Source: Strix aluco (lineage: Eukaryota > Chordata > Aves > Strigiformes > Strigidae). From it: a stretch of DNA of 64,000 nt. Location: the NCBI RefSeq assembly GCF_031877795.1, contig NC_133935.1, positions 72,620,303 to 72,684,302 of the forward strand, read 5' to 3'. The notes below the pieces were generated by a model, which made no database searches, was not told the DNA's origin, and saw only the letters and a list, made by a program, of their open reading frames with translations. Positions 38,892-50,851 of this stretch are shown here, in pieces. The position numbers and the translations under genes were made by a program. The first letter of the stretch is position 1; each line of letters opens with the position of its first letter.

Positions 38892-41800
38892 GTAAATGGC
38901 TTACTGTATTTTTTTGTACACAAACTCATTTCTGTTAGGTACTAGGACCTTGTTTAAAACTGCCTGGTGCTTGTGTCTGAGGTCTTGTACTGTTTGCACA
39001 TGCTTCACTGCACCTCAGGCATGAAATCAAGCACTTCCTTTTACTTCTGATGATTCCTGAGTTGCTTCCAAAAGCTGTTAAATTCTGACTAAATATCACT
39101 GGCCAAGAATATAAAGGATGCTTTAAGTAGTTAAAATGCATGGCAACTGCAAGATACCACTTCAAGCTGTTGTATCTGAGACACAGTAAAACAATATTTA
39201 ACAACAAATGAGAAAACCTCACTTGGACTCCAAGAGCACTTTCCTGCTATTATAGGAGACCAAACAACAGAAGTTTATTTGCCGAGGTCTACTGGCAGTC
39301 TATTAGATAATACATGTACCTACACAGTGATGTCCATAAGGAAAAGCTACCATTTATAATCACAGTACTCATATGCTACCTCCAGTTCTGTAATTTACCA
39401 TGCAGCTATTCCAACAGATCTAAATCACAGTTACATTCAAGTATGATCAACCCTTCCTCATCTTCAAATCAGGCCCCTGCTCCATCTAGTCCACTGAAAC
39501 TGTTCTTCGCTGATTCCTTCCTAGGTAAGTTCCAGACCAGTACTGAATCCTTATCCTTCATGATATGCCAACCACATATAAATACATTACCTCTCTTCAA
39601 ACTTTCCTTAAACCCATTTTTCAAAGACTCACATGCCTCAACTAAGCAACACAATTTATATAAACTCAGAGCAACTGTTTTTGGCTTCTTGGTGGTTGCT
39701 TCTTCTGCTTTAGAGCTGAAGAGGCTCCCAATGGCTCATCCGTTTTTCCTACCTATTATAGTCCTACAAAGGAAACTACTCTCTACAAACCTTGCTTTGC
39801 TTAAGGTCATCATGGCTACACCACTACTACTATAAGCACCTTGACAGCAGACTGTGCTGGACTGCTGACACCACATGAAGTGTCCTGATCTACTCGCACA
39901 TAGGTATCAATCGTCTCTTGTCTTTGATGATGTTTTCTTCTGAATTTATACAGGCCCCAGCACAACAGCTTCCTGATTTATGCCTGGAACTAAGCAACAC
40001 AGACAATAAGTAACAGAAACAACTGACTTACATTTACCTTTATTTTGAGCATAATGGCAGTTTCCATAGAATACTTTGCTTTTAAAACTACTTTTCCAAA
40101 GACACCCTACACATAGATACTACACTCCCAGCTTCTAGGCAGATCAGGTACAAGCCTTGTTCAAACCTGATTGAAATCATCCTTGTGTGACTAAAACCTG
40201 CAGACCATATAAAGTATAACACCATCACTTTGGAAGATTTTACAAAATAATTCCCTAAGCATTGTTTCAGTTTTTGTTAAACAGCAAAGTCTTAGAAGTA
40301 TTTAGCAGAGATGTGAAGTGTTAATAGGGTACTATATGAATATCACCTTGCTCCCTCAAGGTTTGATTTAAAGACAAAGTAAGCGGAAATGTTAACAATG
40401 GTTACAAGGTCTGCATTACACTCACATACATAGTTCAGGTAAGTGACTTTTTGGATTTTTGTCTTTGAACTATGATAGGAGTTTTTCCTCATTCACATTA
40501 AACATGCTTACTACATGGAACTGACATTCCTTCCTATCCCTCATGATTTTAAATTAAATTACAAGTTTTGATTGATAGGAGCAACATGCCAGCAAATGGA
40601 AAATGATTACCAATTATTACCTTACATTATCAACTTAATATATTTCAAGATTACATCGAGGTCATTTTACAGTTCTACAACATAAACTGTCTATCAGAAT
40701 TTTAATTACATTTCATAAGAGCTGGCAAAAGTATTGTCAAACATGTTTATCTCTTTGTATAATCATAATCTTCTGATCTTAACAGCAGAAACACATTACT
40801 GTATTTATTATTGTAATTCTCACTTATCAGAATGACCAGTAGCACAGTCACTTTGAGATCAGAAATATAAAATTAAAATCATATTTTAAAAAACACCAGT
40901 TCTGTGATATAGTGACAGTACAAAATACCAATGTCTAACTTGCAGATAGATCAGATTAACGAGTTAACAAAACTAGGTACAATAGCTAATATACTTACTA
41001 TATATATCCTAAGGCTATTAAATATACAATAAAATCAGCTTCAGTTACTAGGTTAGCTGAGTTTTTCAGGACTGATCACAATTATATACTTTTGCTAAGT
41101 TTGTAAAGAAAATATGTATTTCTGCCTATTCAGCTATCTCGTAAAATTGCTGTGTAAGAGTGCTTAATATTGGTGCCTTCATCTCACTGGTGAGTATTTG
41201 TACAATGAGCTTAGAAACATTAACCACGTGAGGGAGACTAATTCAAAGATGAACAACAGAGCCCTTGTGTGCCTGGCACAGCTGGCGCTGCCTGTATTAT
41301 TTCAATCAAACTCTGAAGACAATCAGTTCAAGGAGGAAACTGAGAAAGTTCTTGTGCACAGGTATCATTACCCTAGAATATGAGCCTCAGGGTTAACTTA
41401 AGCTCAACACAAAGTCACCATTTTCATATAGTAGCCTAGGTGAAAAATACTGCTTGAGCAGAACAAGTTCAACATTATGTCTTCTACAGCTGACCAAGTG
41501 TCAAGAAGTGCAGTAGGAGAGACAGACACATGAAAGGAGACAAAAAGACCAAAAATACAATGCAAAAGAACAACAGTCATTTTCCAGAAATGGGTGAATG
41601 TCCCAGAGAAAGACAGAGTGTGACGGTCACACCTTTGATTCTTTAAAGATTGGAAAAAGGCAGTAGGGTAACTAGTGCACATGCCCTAACCTTGATCTCC
41701 TTCCAGGTCCACGCAAGTCCCCAGTAAAAGTGGGAACATGTTTATAGAGTTTTGAGCAGTCAGAATAATAATAGGAATGGCTATCTTATCTTTTAATATT

Positions 41801-44449
41801 TCAGATGACAAATTTTTGGATGATGTTGTTTTGTACTCCTAAATTTACCTCTGAGCTTCTCTGTGGCCTTAATAAGTAACAGTTCACAGCTGCTGAAGAG
41901 ATTAAGATCAAAGAAGAGAAGTGGCCACACTGCAAACATCTATACAACCTTATAGAGATTGAGTGTGAAAATGAAGTTTGATTTAAGGATGGCACACAGA
42001 TGAGCATTCATCTTGCCTTTCCTCAGTAAGACACCCACCCACTTCCACCTTTGAGGAGTCAAAAAGAATATCAGTGTTCAGGGTGTCCTGCTGGATTTGC
42101 ATTATTTCAATGGTATCCTTGTGAATGAGGATTACATTTAATTTTTTTCACTGATTTACAGATTATTTTTTGGCTGTTGATCAACTATGATATTATACGT
42201 CTCTACATCAAATGAAAATATTTTACTTGATATTTGCAGCCTATCTTACTGGTTCGTCTTCTGCAAGCACGTACAGGTAATCTGTACCTCTCTTTGCATG
42301 GCACAGCTCTTTCAGAACGTAGTATTCAAGCCCTAGGTGCTTTTCTGAATCAGGACAGTGACCGTGTTCTTTACTTGCTAGTCTGTTCTATCTTCATTGT
42401 TACTGTAGCAGCAGGAATTAATCTGTGCAGAGAAATATGGATCTGAGGGAACAACAAACAGACTGTTTGTAGTAGCTCTAAGGCTTCCATAATGGACACC
42501 CACACTTACTCTAACCCAACAAATGTGCAAACATAAAAGGCATTTTTACCCTGCACAGTATTGGTGAAACTTCTGTCAGCAAAATACATTTTACTGATGT
42601 TTTTATAACTTATAAATACATTTTGGCAGAGACAAATACAAGTTATATTTAGGAAACACCCCCATACTCTGAGATGGCCAAGCTGCAAACAGGTTTAGGC
42701 TCTAAACATATCGCACCTCAGAGCAGCACTGCATCACCATTAAATGGAGGAGACTGAGCATTTGTGTAGGCACACATATTTAAAAGCGGTTACGGTAGCT
42801 ACAGGGAGATGGCATTATGTGTTGATCTTCTGAAGTCCTGCTGTCTTTTGCTCTTCCCAAACTTTCTGAGACCTCTTCAAGGCCTGCAAGATACAATGCT
42901 AAGCAATATGAGATACCAGCAGTTATACTGAAGCACACTAAAGTATGCGTTAAACAGCAAGAGACCACTGCCATTAAGTTACTTCATTTTACTTTGACTG
43001 GACATCTTATCTAACTCTCCCTACAGTAACATTTGCTACCCTGCGTGGTGGCTATCTATACAGCTCCATTAATGCCATTATTCTTAGAGCAGCATAGAAT
43101 ATATGCAAGATTAGCATTATGCAAAGTAGACTTTTACTTTCAAATCCTCAAGTTTGAGAATCTATTTGACTCAACTCCGTAACTCCATGGGGAATACCTT
43201 CAGGGCCAAAAAGGAGTGAGAGGTGAGCCTCCCAAAATACAGCCCAACCTTCAGCTTTCCTTTGGTTTGCAGACCCCACCTCCTCTTCCTTCCAAGACCA
43301 CGCATGTTATGTCGAAGTTCTAACTTGGGTGGAACGGTGAAGACACCATCTACTTTCTGATGACAAAAACATTTTTTTAAGTTTCATGCAGCTTATTACC
43401 CATGTGCACAGAAAACAGGAATACCCATATCCTGAACAGCCACTTTTCCAAGTCAAATATAATGTACAGCTGTATGCTATTTACTCTAGAAATAATTTAG
43501 ATAAAGTAATAAATTAATGTATATTCTCTATGTGTAGCTACAAGAGCTTGGCAGGAAGGCATGCTGAAAGTAAGTTCCTCTGGAGACATCACTGGAGACA
43601 AAACGTTTAAAATGTTTTTCTTCCCTTAATCCATGCTGAAAGCAAACAATATTTCTTGCATTTACTGCTGCTCCCTTAGCTGAAGACACCTGGAATTTTG
43701 AGGCTTTCTGCTACAGAGTCAGTGGCTGATATCATCTCACATAATAGACACTAATATTCATGACCCTGAAGGAATGTTCCTCCTCTGGCTCTAGCAAGGT
43801 AAGGGTTTGGTGATGTTTTGAAGCATGAAAATTGATATCCCAAATATAGTTTTAGATACACAAGTGTGAAGGTTGTTATTAAACATATAAATGCCTAATT
43901 TTTTTACATCCAACAGTGAGTATTGTAGCCCAATTCTGTGATCTGTGGCAACTGCATCCATTTATTAGTTTCAACTCTCCTGGATTTTGTCTCTTTACAA
44001 GGTATACTATAAGATTAAAATAGAAGCAACTAAAGCTTTCTCATACGTTGCTCATTATTTCACATCCCCCTCTACATGTTCACTTTCATCTGTAAACTGA
44101 GAGCTCCTCCTATTTCAAAATATTCTCACATGACAATATTTCAATTCTTTTATTGCTCTTTTCTAAACCCTTTGAATTTCTATCATATCTGCTTTTGTTC
44201 ACTTCATGTCAGAAACATAAACTATGACAGATTAAAATATTCCCATAATTCATGAAACAGCATGCCTTTACTAGCACTACCTGCTTTAATTTTTCATGCT
44301 TTTGCCCAGAAGTGCACACTGAGCAAGCCACAGAGAGTTTAAATTTTCTTCATCACTAGCTGTGGTTAACCAGAAAATGAAAACTGTGTTGAGTAATTTT
44401 TCATTACTTCTTAAGGTGGATGAACCATAGTTCTTCTATATATATATTC

Positions 44450-44470
44450 TATAACCTGTTTCAGGTTATA
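44450..44470. repeat. Perfect 9-bp inverted repeat with 3-nt loop
   Basis: TATAACCTG, loop TTT, then CAGGTTATA. The hairpin sits directly after a short TA run (from about 44437) in the 13.1-kb intron. Confidence 0.85.
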
Positions 44471-45670
44471 TAATCATCTTGCTTTATTAGATAACAAATA
44501 ATGAGTTCTGCAAATGGTGCATCTGTGCTCTCCAGACATCCTTTCTAAATAGTTAACTTAAGTCCTAGGCAAATCCTTTTGACATCCTACTATTAATGTT
44601 ATCTTATTCTGAAAGGAGAGCCTTTGTAAGCTCCTTCCCTCTTCACATCTTTTAACCAGATTACTTGCCATTTGAAGAAGTTGTATAGGCACATCTCAGA
44701 AATTGCAAAATATAGTTGACTGCAGTAGAAAACAACTAAAAATACAGGCTTTTGCACATAGGGATCTTGCTATCTGGTGGCATCTAATGTTACAGTTATT
44801 AGCATCTATTTACACTCTTTTGAAGACCTTCTGTCCGCTTCCCAGGAGTCCGTAAAACTTCAGATCCTCAGAATCTTTCACCTAAGACACTGCGCTGGCA
44901 TATGAAAAGCCATGAACAATATTTCTAGCCAATATCACTAGAAAACTAGAAGTGTACTTTTCTTGATATTTATTTCTATTGTGAACACCTGTAAAACAGA
45001 TTTTGAACATGTCATTTCAGCCATTTAACTAGTCTTCACTCAATAGAGAATTTTCTAGTCTGCCAGCTAAATGAACGTAACAGCACTCACACATGAATAA
45101 AACCCACAAAATATAGGAAATGACACATTCCTAACATCCTAGAAGTAATGTTATTTGAAACTATGATTGCACATGAAAGCGCATCTTCTACACACTATAG
45201 AAACAAAGGTCAAAAAAAAATCACATTTCTTTTAATTGTTAATTGGTCTGTAATTATCTGAAGATTATTATTTTTTCACTTGGGAACACATCTTCTTGAA
45301 GAGTTTACAGGTGTTATACGGGACAAACGTACAAGTAGATGAATAACAGCAAGCATTTTTACAAATTACTTTTAAAATATTCCAAACTTTGTGTCCACTA
45401 TAAATTGCAGCAGATGCGATATAACAGAGGAGATCTCGAGTGTGGCGTTTGTCACTTAACCATCTCATTTAGTCCAAGAAACTCCACAGGATTATTCAGA
45501 GCATTTAAGCAATTTTCTCTATTGAGGGAAGTAGGATCTTAATTTTAGGTATCTAGTTAGTGCCTTGTACTAGACTGTGAATAATTGTCTATTACTTACA
45601 CTAGGTTATAAAACTCAGTTAACTGGAAACAATCTTCAAGAAGACTGGATGAATGATCATGAAATCTCAC

Positions 45671-45791
45671 CTGTATTTTGTGCAGGTAGAGTTTTGATGT
45701 GAAGGATCTGGTGGATTAAGTGTGATTCTTGGCGAGACCTGAGCTGATAGCAAAAATCCCGAAGCTAGGATAATGAGTGCTACAGCAGTAC
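45671..45791 (-). CDS. SLC2A13: SLC2A13 internal coding exon (TM9, start of extracellular loop 9)
   Basis: A 121-nt exon, short enough to be missed by ORF-length filters. It begins with positions 2-3 of a glycine codon after the acceptor ATTTTTAG (45793-45792) and ends with the first two bases of serine before the donor GTGAGA (from 45670). It encodes TM9 ([17 protein letters not shown]) and the first part of the exofacial loop, [15 protein letters not shown], then NSTCTKYS. NST is an N-glycosylation sequon, and the cysteine after it is the first of eight in loop 9. Joined to the exon at 32579 it reads TKYSYCNGC without a break, which confirms both boundaries. Flanking introns are 4896 nt (upstream in the transcript) and 13,091 nt (downstream). 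Confidence 0.96.
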
Positions 45792-48700
45792 CTAAAAATA
45801 CAGATAGAGAACAATGTGATACTTTTCTCCAGAGCACATGAAATAATTCTCTACTGAACTGAACTATGCTTGGGAAAGCAAGTCACACAGCATTTGCTAA
45901 GGAACTGTGATGAGAACCTACGAAAAACACCCTTTGCTACATCCACATCTTGAATCAGGTTAGATGTTAAAATCAAGTGCATCATGTTTAATGTCCAGAT
46001 ATTAAATTAATAGGTTGAGAGGTTTTTTTAATATGTGGAATCGAAGACTACATTAATGAATGGATATATTCTTTATGGTGTTGAAAATAATGCTGTAAAG
46101 GTAAAATTTAATAGTGACTTTGAAATCACCGAACTTCTTCCTACTCCCAACCCAGACCTGCAGGCTTTCCTGTAAAATAGATAATAGCATCAGCTTTTTC
46201 ATTGACTTGACTTCCCTTTGTGAAACAAGAGAAATTTGACTTTTCATAAAAACACCACCAAAAAGCCCAACTGCAATTTCTGATCTTGTTTCAAAGAACA
46301 CGAACATCATCTGCTAGGAAAGAGTCCTCTTCCACCTATTTGTCGCCCCAACAAACTTCTTGTGCATGAGTTGGGCAAAATGATGAGGGAAGATGGTAAA
46401 AAAAAAAAAGGTTCATACTTTGTGCAACAGGCCACTACTAGAACATAACTCATAGTTTTCCTAACTTATTTGTCACACACACACAATACACTGTATCATT
46501 TTAATGAAAATTGATATACTTCACTACTCATGATACTAGTGCAACTATCCCAAACTCTGACTTGTAAAACTTTTACATCTTGCTACTTGATGAGGCAGAG
46601 TTCTGTGTTGTATAAAACACCCTGTATACCTATGTCTATACTCACTATATATGTGGCATGTTTTATTTGAGAGGTCACATATAACATGTATAGCCTGATC
46701 TAAAAATACAAAACTAGTAATAACATTATTTGTGAGTTAGTTACTAATGATCTAACATTACCCTTACCATACAAAAACAGACTCTCAAAACCACTGAAGC
46801 ACATTCCAGTTGGAAGGCAGCATACATTTAGAAGTGCGCAGTGATACAGCTTAATGGTTGAGGGGCAAACGAAGGATACTGTATTCAGTTCCAAATACAC
46901 AGATATCATCCCTTTGCTCTGTATGTTAGAAGCATGTAAGTAAGTTTCTCAGAAATGCATCTGTGCAAACCTTTAGAAATGCCACTACATAGGAAACCTT
47001 AACATGTCACTCTGGTAATCTTTAAGAAATTACACATTATCTGTTTTTTATTTGGGGTTTGGGGTTTTTTTTTTTGGTGGTCAGATGTTTTGGCAGTTTC
47101 GGGGCTGGGTTTGATGGTGTTTTTAAAGAGAAAAGCAAGCGTTTCCTAGCAGGCAAACTCACGAAGTATGTGAAAAGCTTTTTCTGAGATATAAATAATA
47201 TCTTAAGTACCAAGATCTGTGTAATAAAATTATTCATGAATGTGTCTGTGCAGCACCCATGGCTAATAGGCATGAATATGCACGAATTGCAGATGATTTG
47301 ACCCCACATTTACCTGAACCATGGCAACTAAGACCTTAAACTCAATTACAAACTATGTGGAGAAAGCACCTACCCACCATAAAATGTTATTTCAGTTTAC
47401 TCTATACTTGGCTTTGTACTGCTCTGGCTAGTAGGTACGCTAATAATCCAACTTTTCTGGGCAGGCTGGATATTGCACTAGATTTACAGTACTTTCAAAA
47501 TGCCATAAACCAGACAGCAAATACCTTTAGACAGGGCTTATAATCTTATATTCATTCTAAATATGCTTTGTCTGTTTTTTTAGTTAACCAAATACATTAA
47601 CACTCACTTTCAGTACCTCTGCAAATGTCTTACTTCTTTGGAAAAGTACCGAATATGTAAACTTGGCAAATGAAGTTTATTATATATTTTCATTCTGTGG
47701 GAAGTTTGTCTATGATGAACAAAAACATACAAAAAACCCCATACAAAAACAATACATCGTTAGCCGAGATGAAAAAAGAAAAAAAAGGAAATATCCTGAA
47801 GATATTTTAGACCCTCTCTGTTACAAAAAGAGGTACAAATTGTCCAATGCCCAAGTACCACCATGCTTTCAAATTGACAATTTCTGAAGGGGAAAAAGGA
47901 AAACACAAATAAAATGGATACTGCACTTGTCGAAATTCCTACATATTTCCCAATTAACAGCTTTGAAGAAAGAAATTAACCAAAGAAGAAGAGCAGAGGA
48001 AAGATAACTAAATGATGCCAAGATACAAAATGAATGGGAAACTAAGAGGAATCAGTAGCTGTAGAAATGAGAACTTAAAAGGTGCGATTTTTTTTTTTCG
48101 CAGAAGCAGTTTACTATAATTTTCCTAATGCTTCTGGATCTATCTAAAAGGCTCAACTTTTCAAAAGTTGTTAATTTAAAAAATGATAAAGATACATTAA
48201 ATTAAATGTAAAATAGCTCTTTCCCAAATGTTTTCAGAAAGCAGGAAAAGCTGCATGAGTTTACAAAATTAAATTACAGTATGCTGGCTTTGAATCGAAA
48301 CATTAATGTTACTATCTCTCTACTGATTATTCTTGTAGGTTATCATCTAACAAACATCAAATCAATTAACCTTTACCAAAAAATACCCCACACCCTTGCA
48401 GCAGCAGGCAAAGGTAGTAGTTTTGTCTTCATTTTATGTAATGGGAGACTGAAGCATACCTGGCTTCTCCAAAGACTGGAGAAGCAGCCAGTAATATCCC
48501 AGTGTGAAAGTCAGTGTCCTCAGAAATGCAAACCAAAGGAGAGCAGTAAAATATATTTACCCCATGAGAAAACTCATCATGGAAAACAAATCCATCAGCA
48601 GATTTAGTAATTATCATTTTATTAAACAGCCCTCTTGCGAAGGAAAACACATTGTATCCACCTAAATCAAAGTGTCAAACATTGCATAAAAAAATTCTAA

Positions 48701-50687
48701 ATAGTACAAAGAGATGACATACGATTTCATTACCGTCATTATTTGTATTTTCTTTAAGGAGGGACTGTATGATAAAGAACACAGCAAGCAATGCAGCACA
48801 GGTCAAGTGACACTGCAGACTGACAGCCAGCAACCGACTACAGAAGAAAGGCCATTTTTACCAAACAATTACTTTGTGTCCAAACACCATAAACAAATAA
48901 TGCTTAACTATATTACGCTCCTTTGTTAATTCCGTGTCTTATTTCTATATCCTCCTCTGTTCTATGACTAACATGATTTGTAAGAGACACTTGCATCTAC
49001 ATTTCAAAAGTATGACCTCTGAATACGTTAACCAGAGTCAAAAAGCAAAGAGTTCAGTGACTGTATGGGAAGTCCACATGGGAATCACACCGATACAGCT
49101 GGGTCCAGATAAGCAATAAATTCCTGTGGACTGGCCAGGCATATGAGGTTATTGGGGCCAAATATATACATAAATGTATATATAAATACTCCATTCCAGT
49201 AAGTATAAGACAGAGGCAGCACCCAAGAACCAGAAGTACCAGTGCAGGGCCAGGAGAGATCTGCTTCACAGAATGACAAGAAAACAGACAAGTAGCACAG
49301 GAGAAATAAGGCATTGAGCATAGCAAATGGTACGGAATCAGGTCTTTCCCCTCTGAAAGTCTTGGCACTGGCTGGAAGCACAGAACTTACAGGGGAGATG
49401 TATTTTAACTGATCTAGAAGTAGACTGTGATAAAAGTAGCAATTTGAGATTTTTTGTTTTTTAAGACATGAGGAACATGTTTTTCCGATCTCCTCTGTCA
49501 CGACCACATTTCTGAACTTGGACCATGAAAAACGCTTCAGGTTTCTTGATTCCAAATCAAAACGGTAACACACCAAATACTCATTTATTATAACTTGAAA
49601 TACCAAAATCCTTCCTGCATGTTTTAATTTACAGATTTGAGTAACTGTGTATCAAAGCAGACAAGGCACTGTGCCATCACTGTTCTGCCTATATAAATGC
49701 ATTCAAATACTGTGACTGTAGATTAACTCCCATCCCTTGGGAACTGCAGATGGCCAGCGACTTGGCAGGTGGTCCCCCACTCTGCTGTGTTGCATTAACT
49801 AGAAGTTTGGATGCCTGACAGCAACAACAGAACAAAATATGGAGACGTCAAACCTTCCCAGCTAAACAGTTGTGAACATTATTTCAAGCGAAGCAGGAAC
49901 TGTTTCTCTTTTCCAAACCCTGTCTGAAACATTCAGACGTTCAGCCAGAGGCAGGTAGCAGTCACAGATCACTTCATGCAGAAGGAGTATGTAATGTGGG
50001 AGCAAGTAGGGATTTACTAGCTGTAAATGACAGGATGTGGCTGAGCATAGGCAAGACTGCTCGCTCTGCCTTTTCCTGCTTCCAAGAGATGGCTACGTGA
50101 TGAGTTATGGTGTTTGAATATTTGGACAAAATGTGCAAATCCAGAATTCTGTCTTTTAGTATCTCATACAGGAGATGAATTAAAATCACATTAGTGTAGT
50201 TAAGGTATTTACTGTATTGTATTTGAGATAACTATACAAAGAACTGTACTACTTTTTAAAATGTGCCACAATGACTATATAATATGCTTTCTCCCATAGT
50301 TCTTGATAAGATATTCTGAATTCCAATTAATGACCCAGAAATTACATATCACAGATACACACATGAGATTTAAAAACTAACCAGCTGTGAAGTTCCAAGC
50401 ATTTGATTCCTTATACTGAAAAAAAGGCATAAAAAACTAAATAAAAACATTGTCAAACATGGCTTGAAGGAGAAACTGCACCTGAAAACATAATATGCTA
50501 AACTGTTCTTTTTTAAATTAGCCTTTAGCTGTAGGACTGTACTACTAGTCTTGAAAGTTATATGATTTCAGGGAGAAGATGGGGTCAACGCTTATTTTAA
50601 AGAGGGCTACTTTGAAGAAATCAGTACTTGAAATTTTATTTTCATTTTATTAATGAGTAAAATACAATACACTAATTAAACACTCAC
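45792..50687 (-). other. SLC2A13: SLC2A13 intron (4896 nt)
   Basis: Donor GTGAGTG at 50687 and acceptor ATTTTTAG at 45792 (minus strand). It contains a CA repeat near 46.47 kb, a G/T-rich patch near 47.05 kb (GGGGTTTGGGG then a T run), a 10-bp hairpin at 49.17 kb and a 173-codon minus-strand open frame at 49.6-49.1 kb with no recognisable family. Confidence 0.95.
49162..49183. repeat. Perfect 10-bp inverted repeat with 2-nt loop
   Basis: ATATATACAT, loop AA, then ATGTATATAT. This AT-rich near-palindrome in the 4.9-kb intron could extrude as a cruciform, but such sequences arise easily in AT-rich DNA. Confidence 0.85.
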
Positions 50688-50851
50688 CTGTTAAGCTACC
50701 AAGTGTAAGTTTCCGGCGACCCATTCTTTCAACAAGCCAGACTCCCACAAGAGTAAAAATGAAGTTTATAAATGCTGTCAGTGCAGCCAGCCAGATTGCA
50801 AGCCTGTCGTCTTCAACACCTGACATCTGCAAAATAGTAGCACTGTAGTAC
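50688..50851 (-). CDS. SLC2A13: SLC2A13 internal coding exon (end of TM7, TM8, GRR loop); first exon of the gene within the window
   Basis: A 164-nt exon that starts at codon position 3, presumably the G of a methionine codon split with the exon before it, after a strong acceptor CCCTCTGCTTGCAG (50853-50852). It ends at codon position 1 before the donor GTGAGTG (from 50687). It encodes [15 protein letters not shown] (end of TM7 and exofacial loop), TM8 ([20 protein letters not shown]) and VERMGRRKL, which contains the conserved RxGRR cytoplasmic motif between TM8 and TM9 of sugar-porter MFS proteins. The next upstream exon should end with the QQLSGIN-type TM7 motif. I did not find it on the minus strand between 50852 and 64000, so roughly the N-terminal half of the protein lies outside the window. 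Confidence 0.97.

Larger units (their letters stand above)
32580..45670 (-). other. SLC2A13: SLC2A13 intron (13,091 nt)
   Basis: Donor GTGAGA at 45670 and acceptor TCTTTCAG at 32580 (minus strand). It contains a possible ancient degraded repeat at about 32.9-33.4 kb, a spaced short repeat at 33.86 kb, a T16 tract at 38.88 kb, a 173-codon open frame on the plus strand at 39.31 kb and a 9-bp hairpin at 44.45 kb. No gene is supported inside it. Confidence 0.95.

Noticed and set aside
47052..47076. GGGGTTTGGGG element as an interstitial telomere or G-quadruplex
   Set aside because: There are only two adjacent G4 runs before a T tract, and it is not the vertebrate TTAGGG repeat. The further G runs are too far away for a compact quadruplex.
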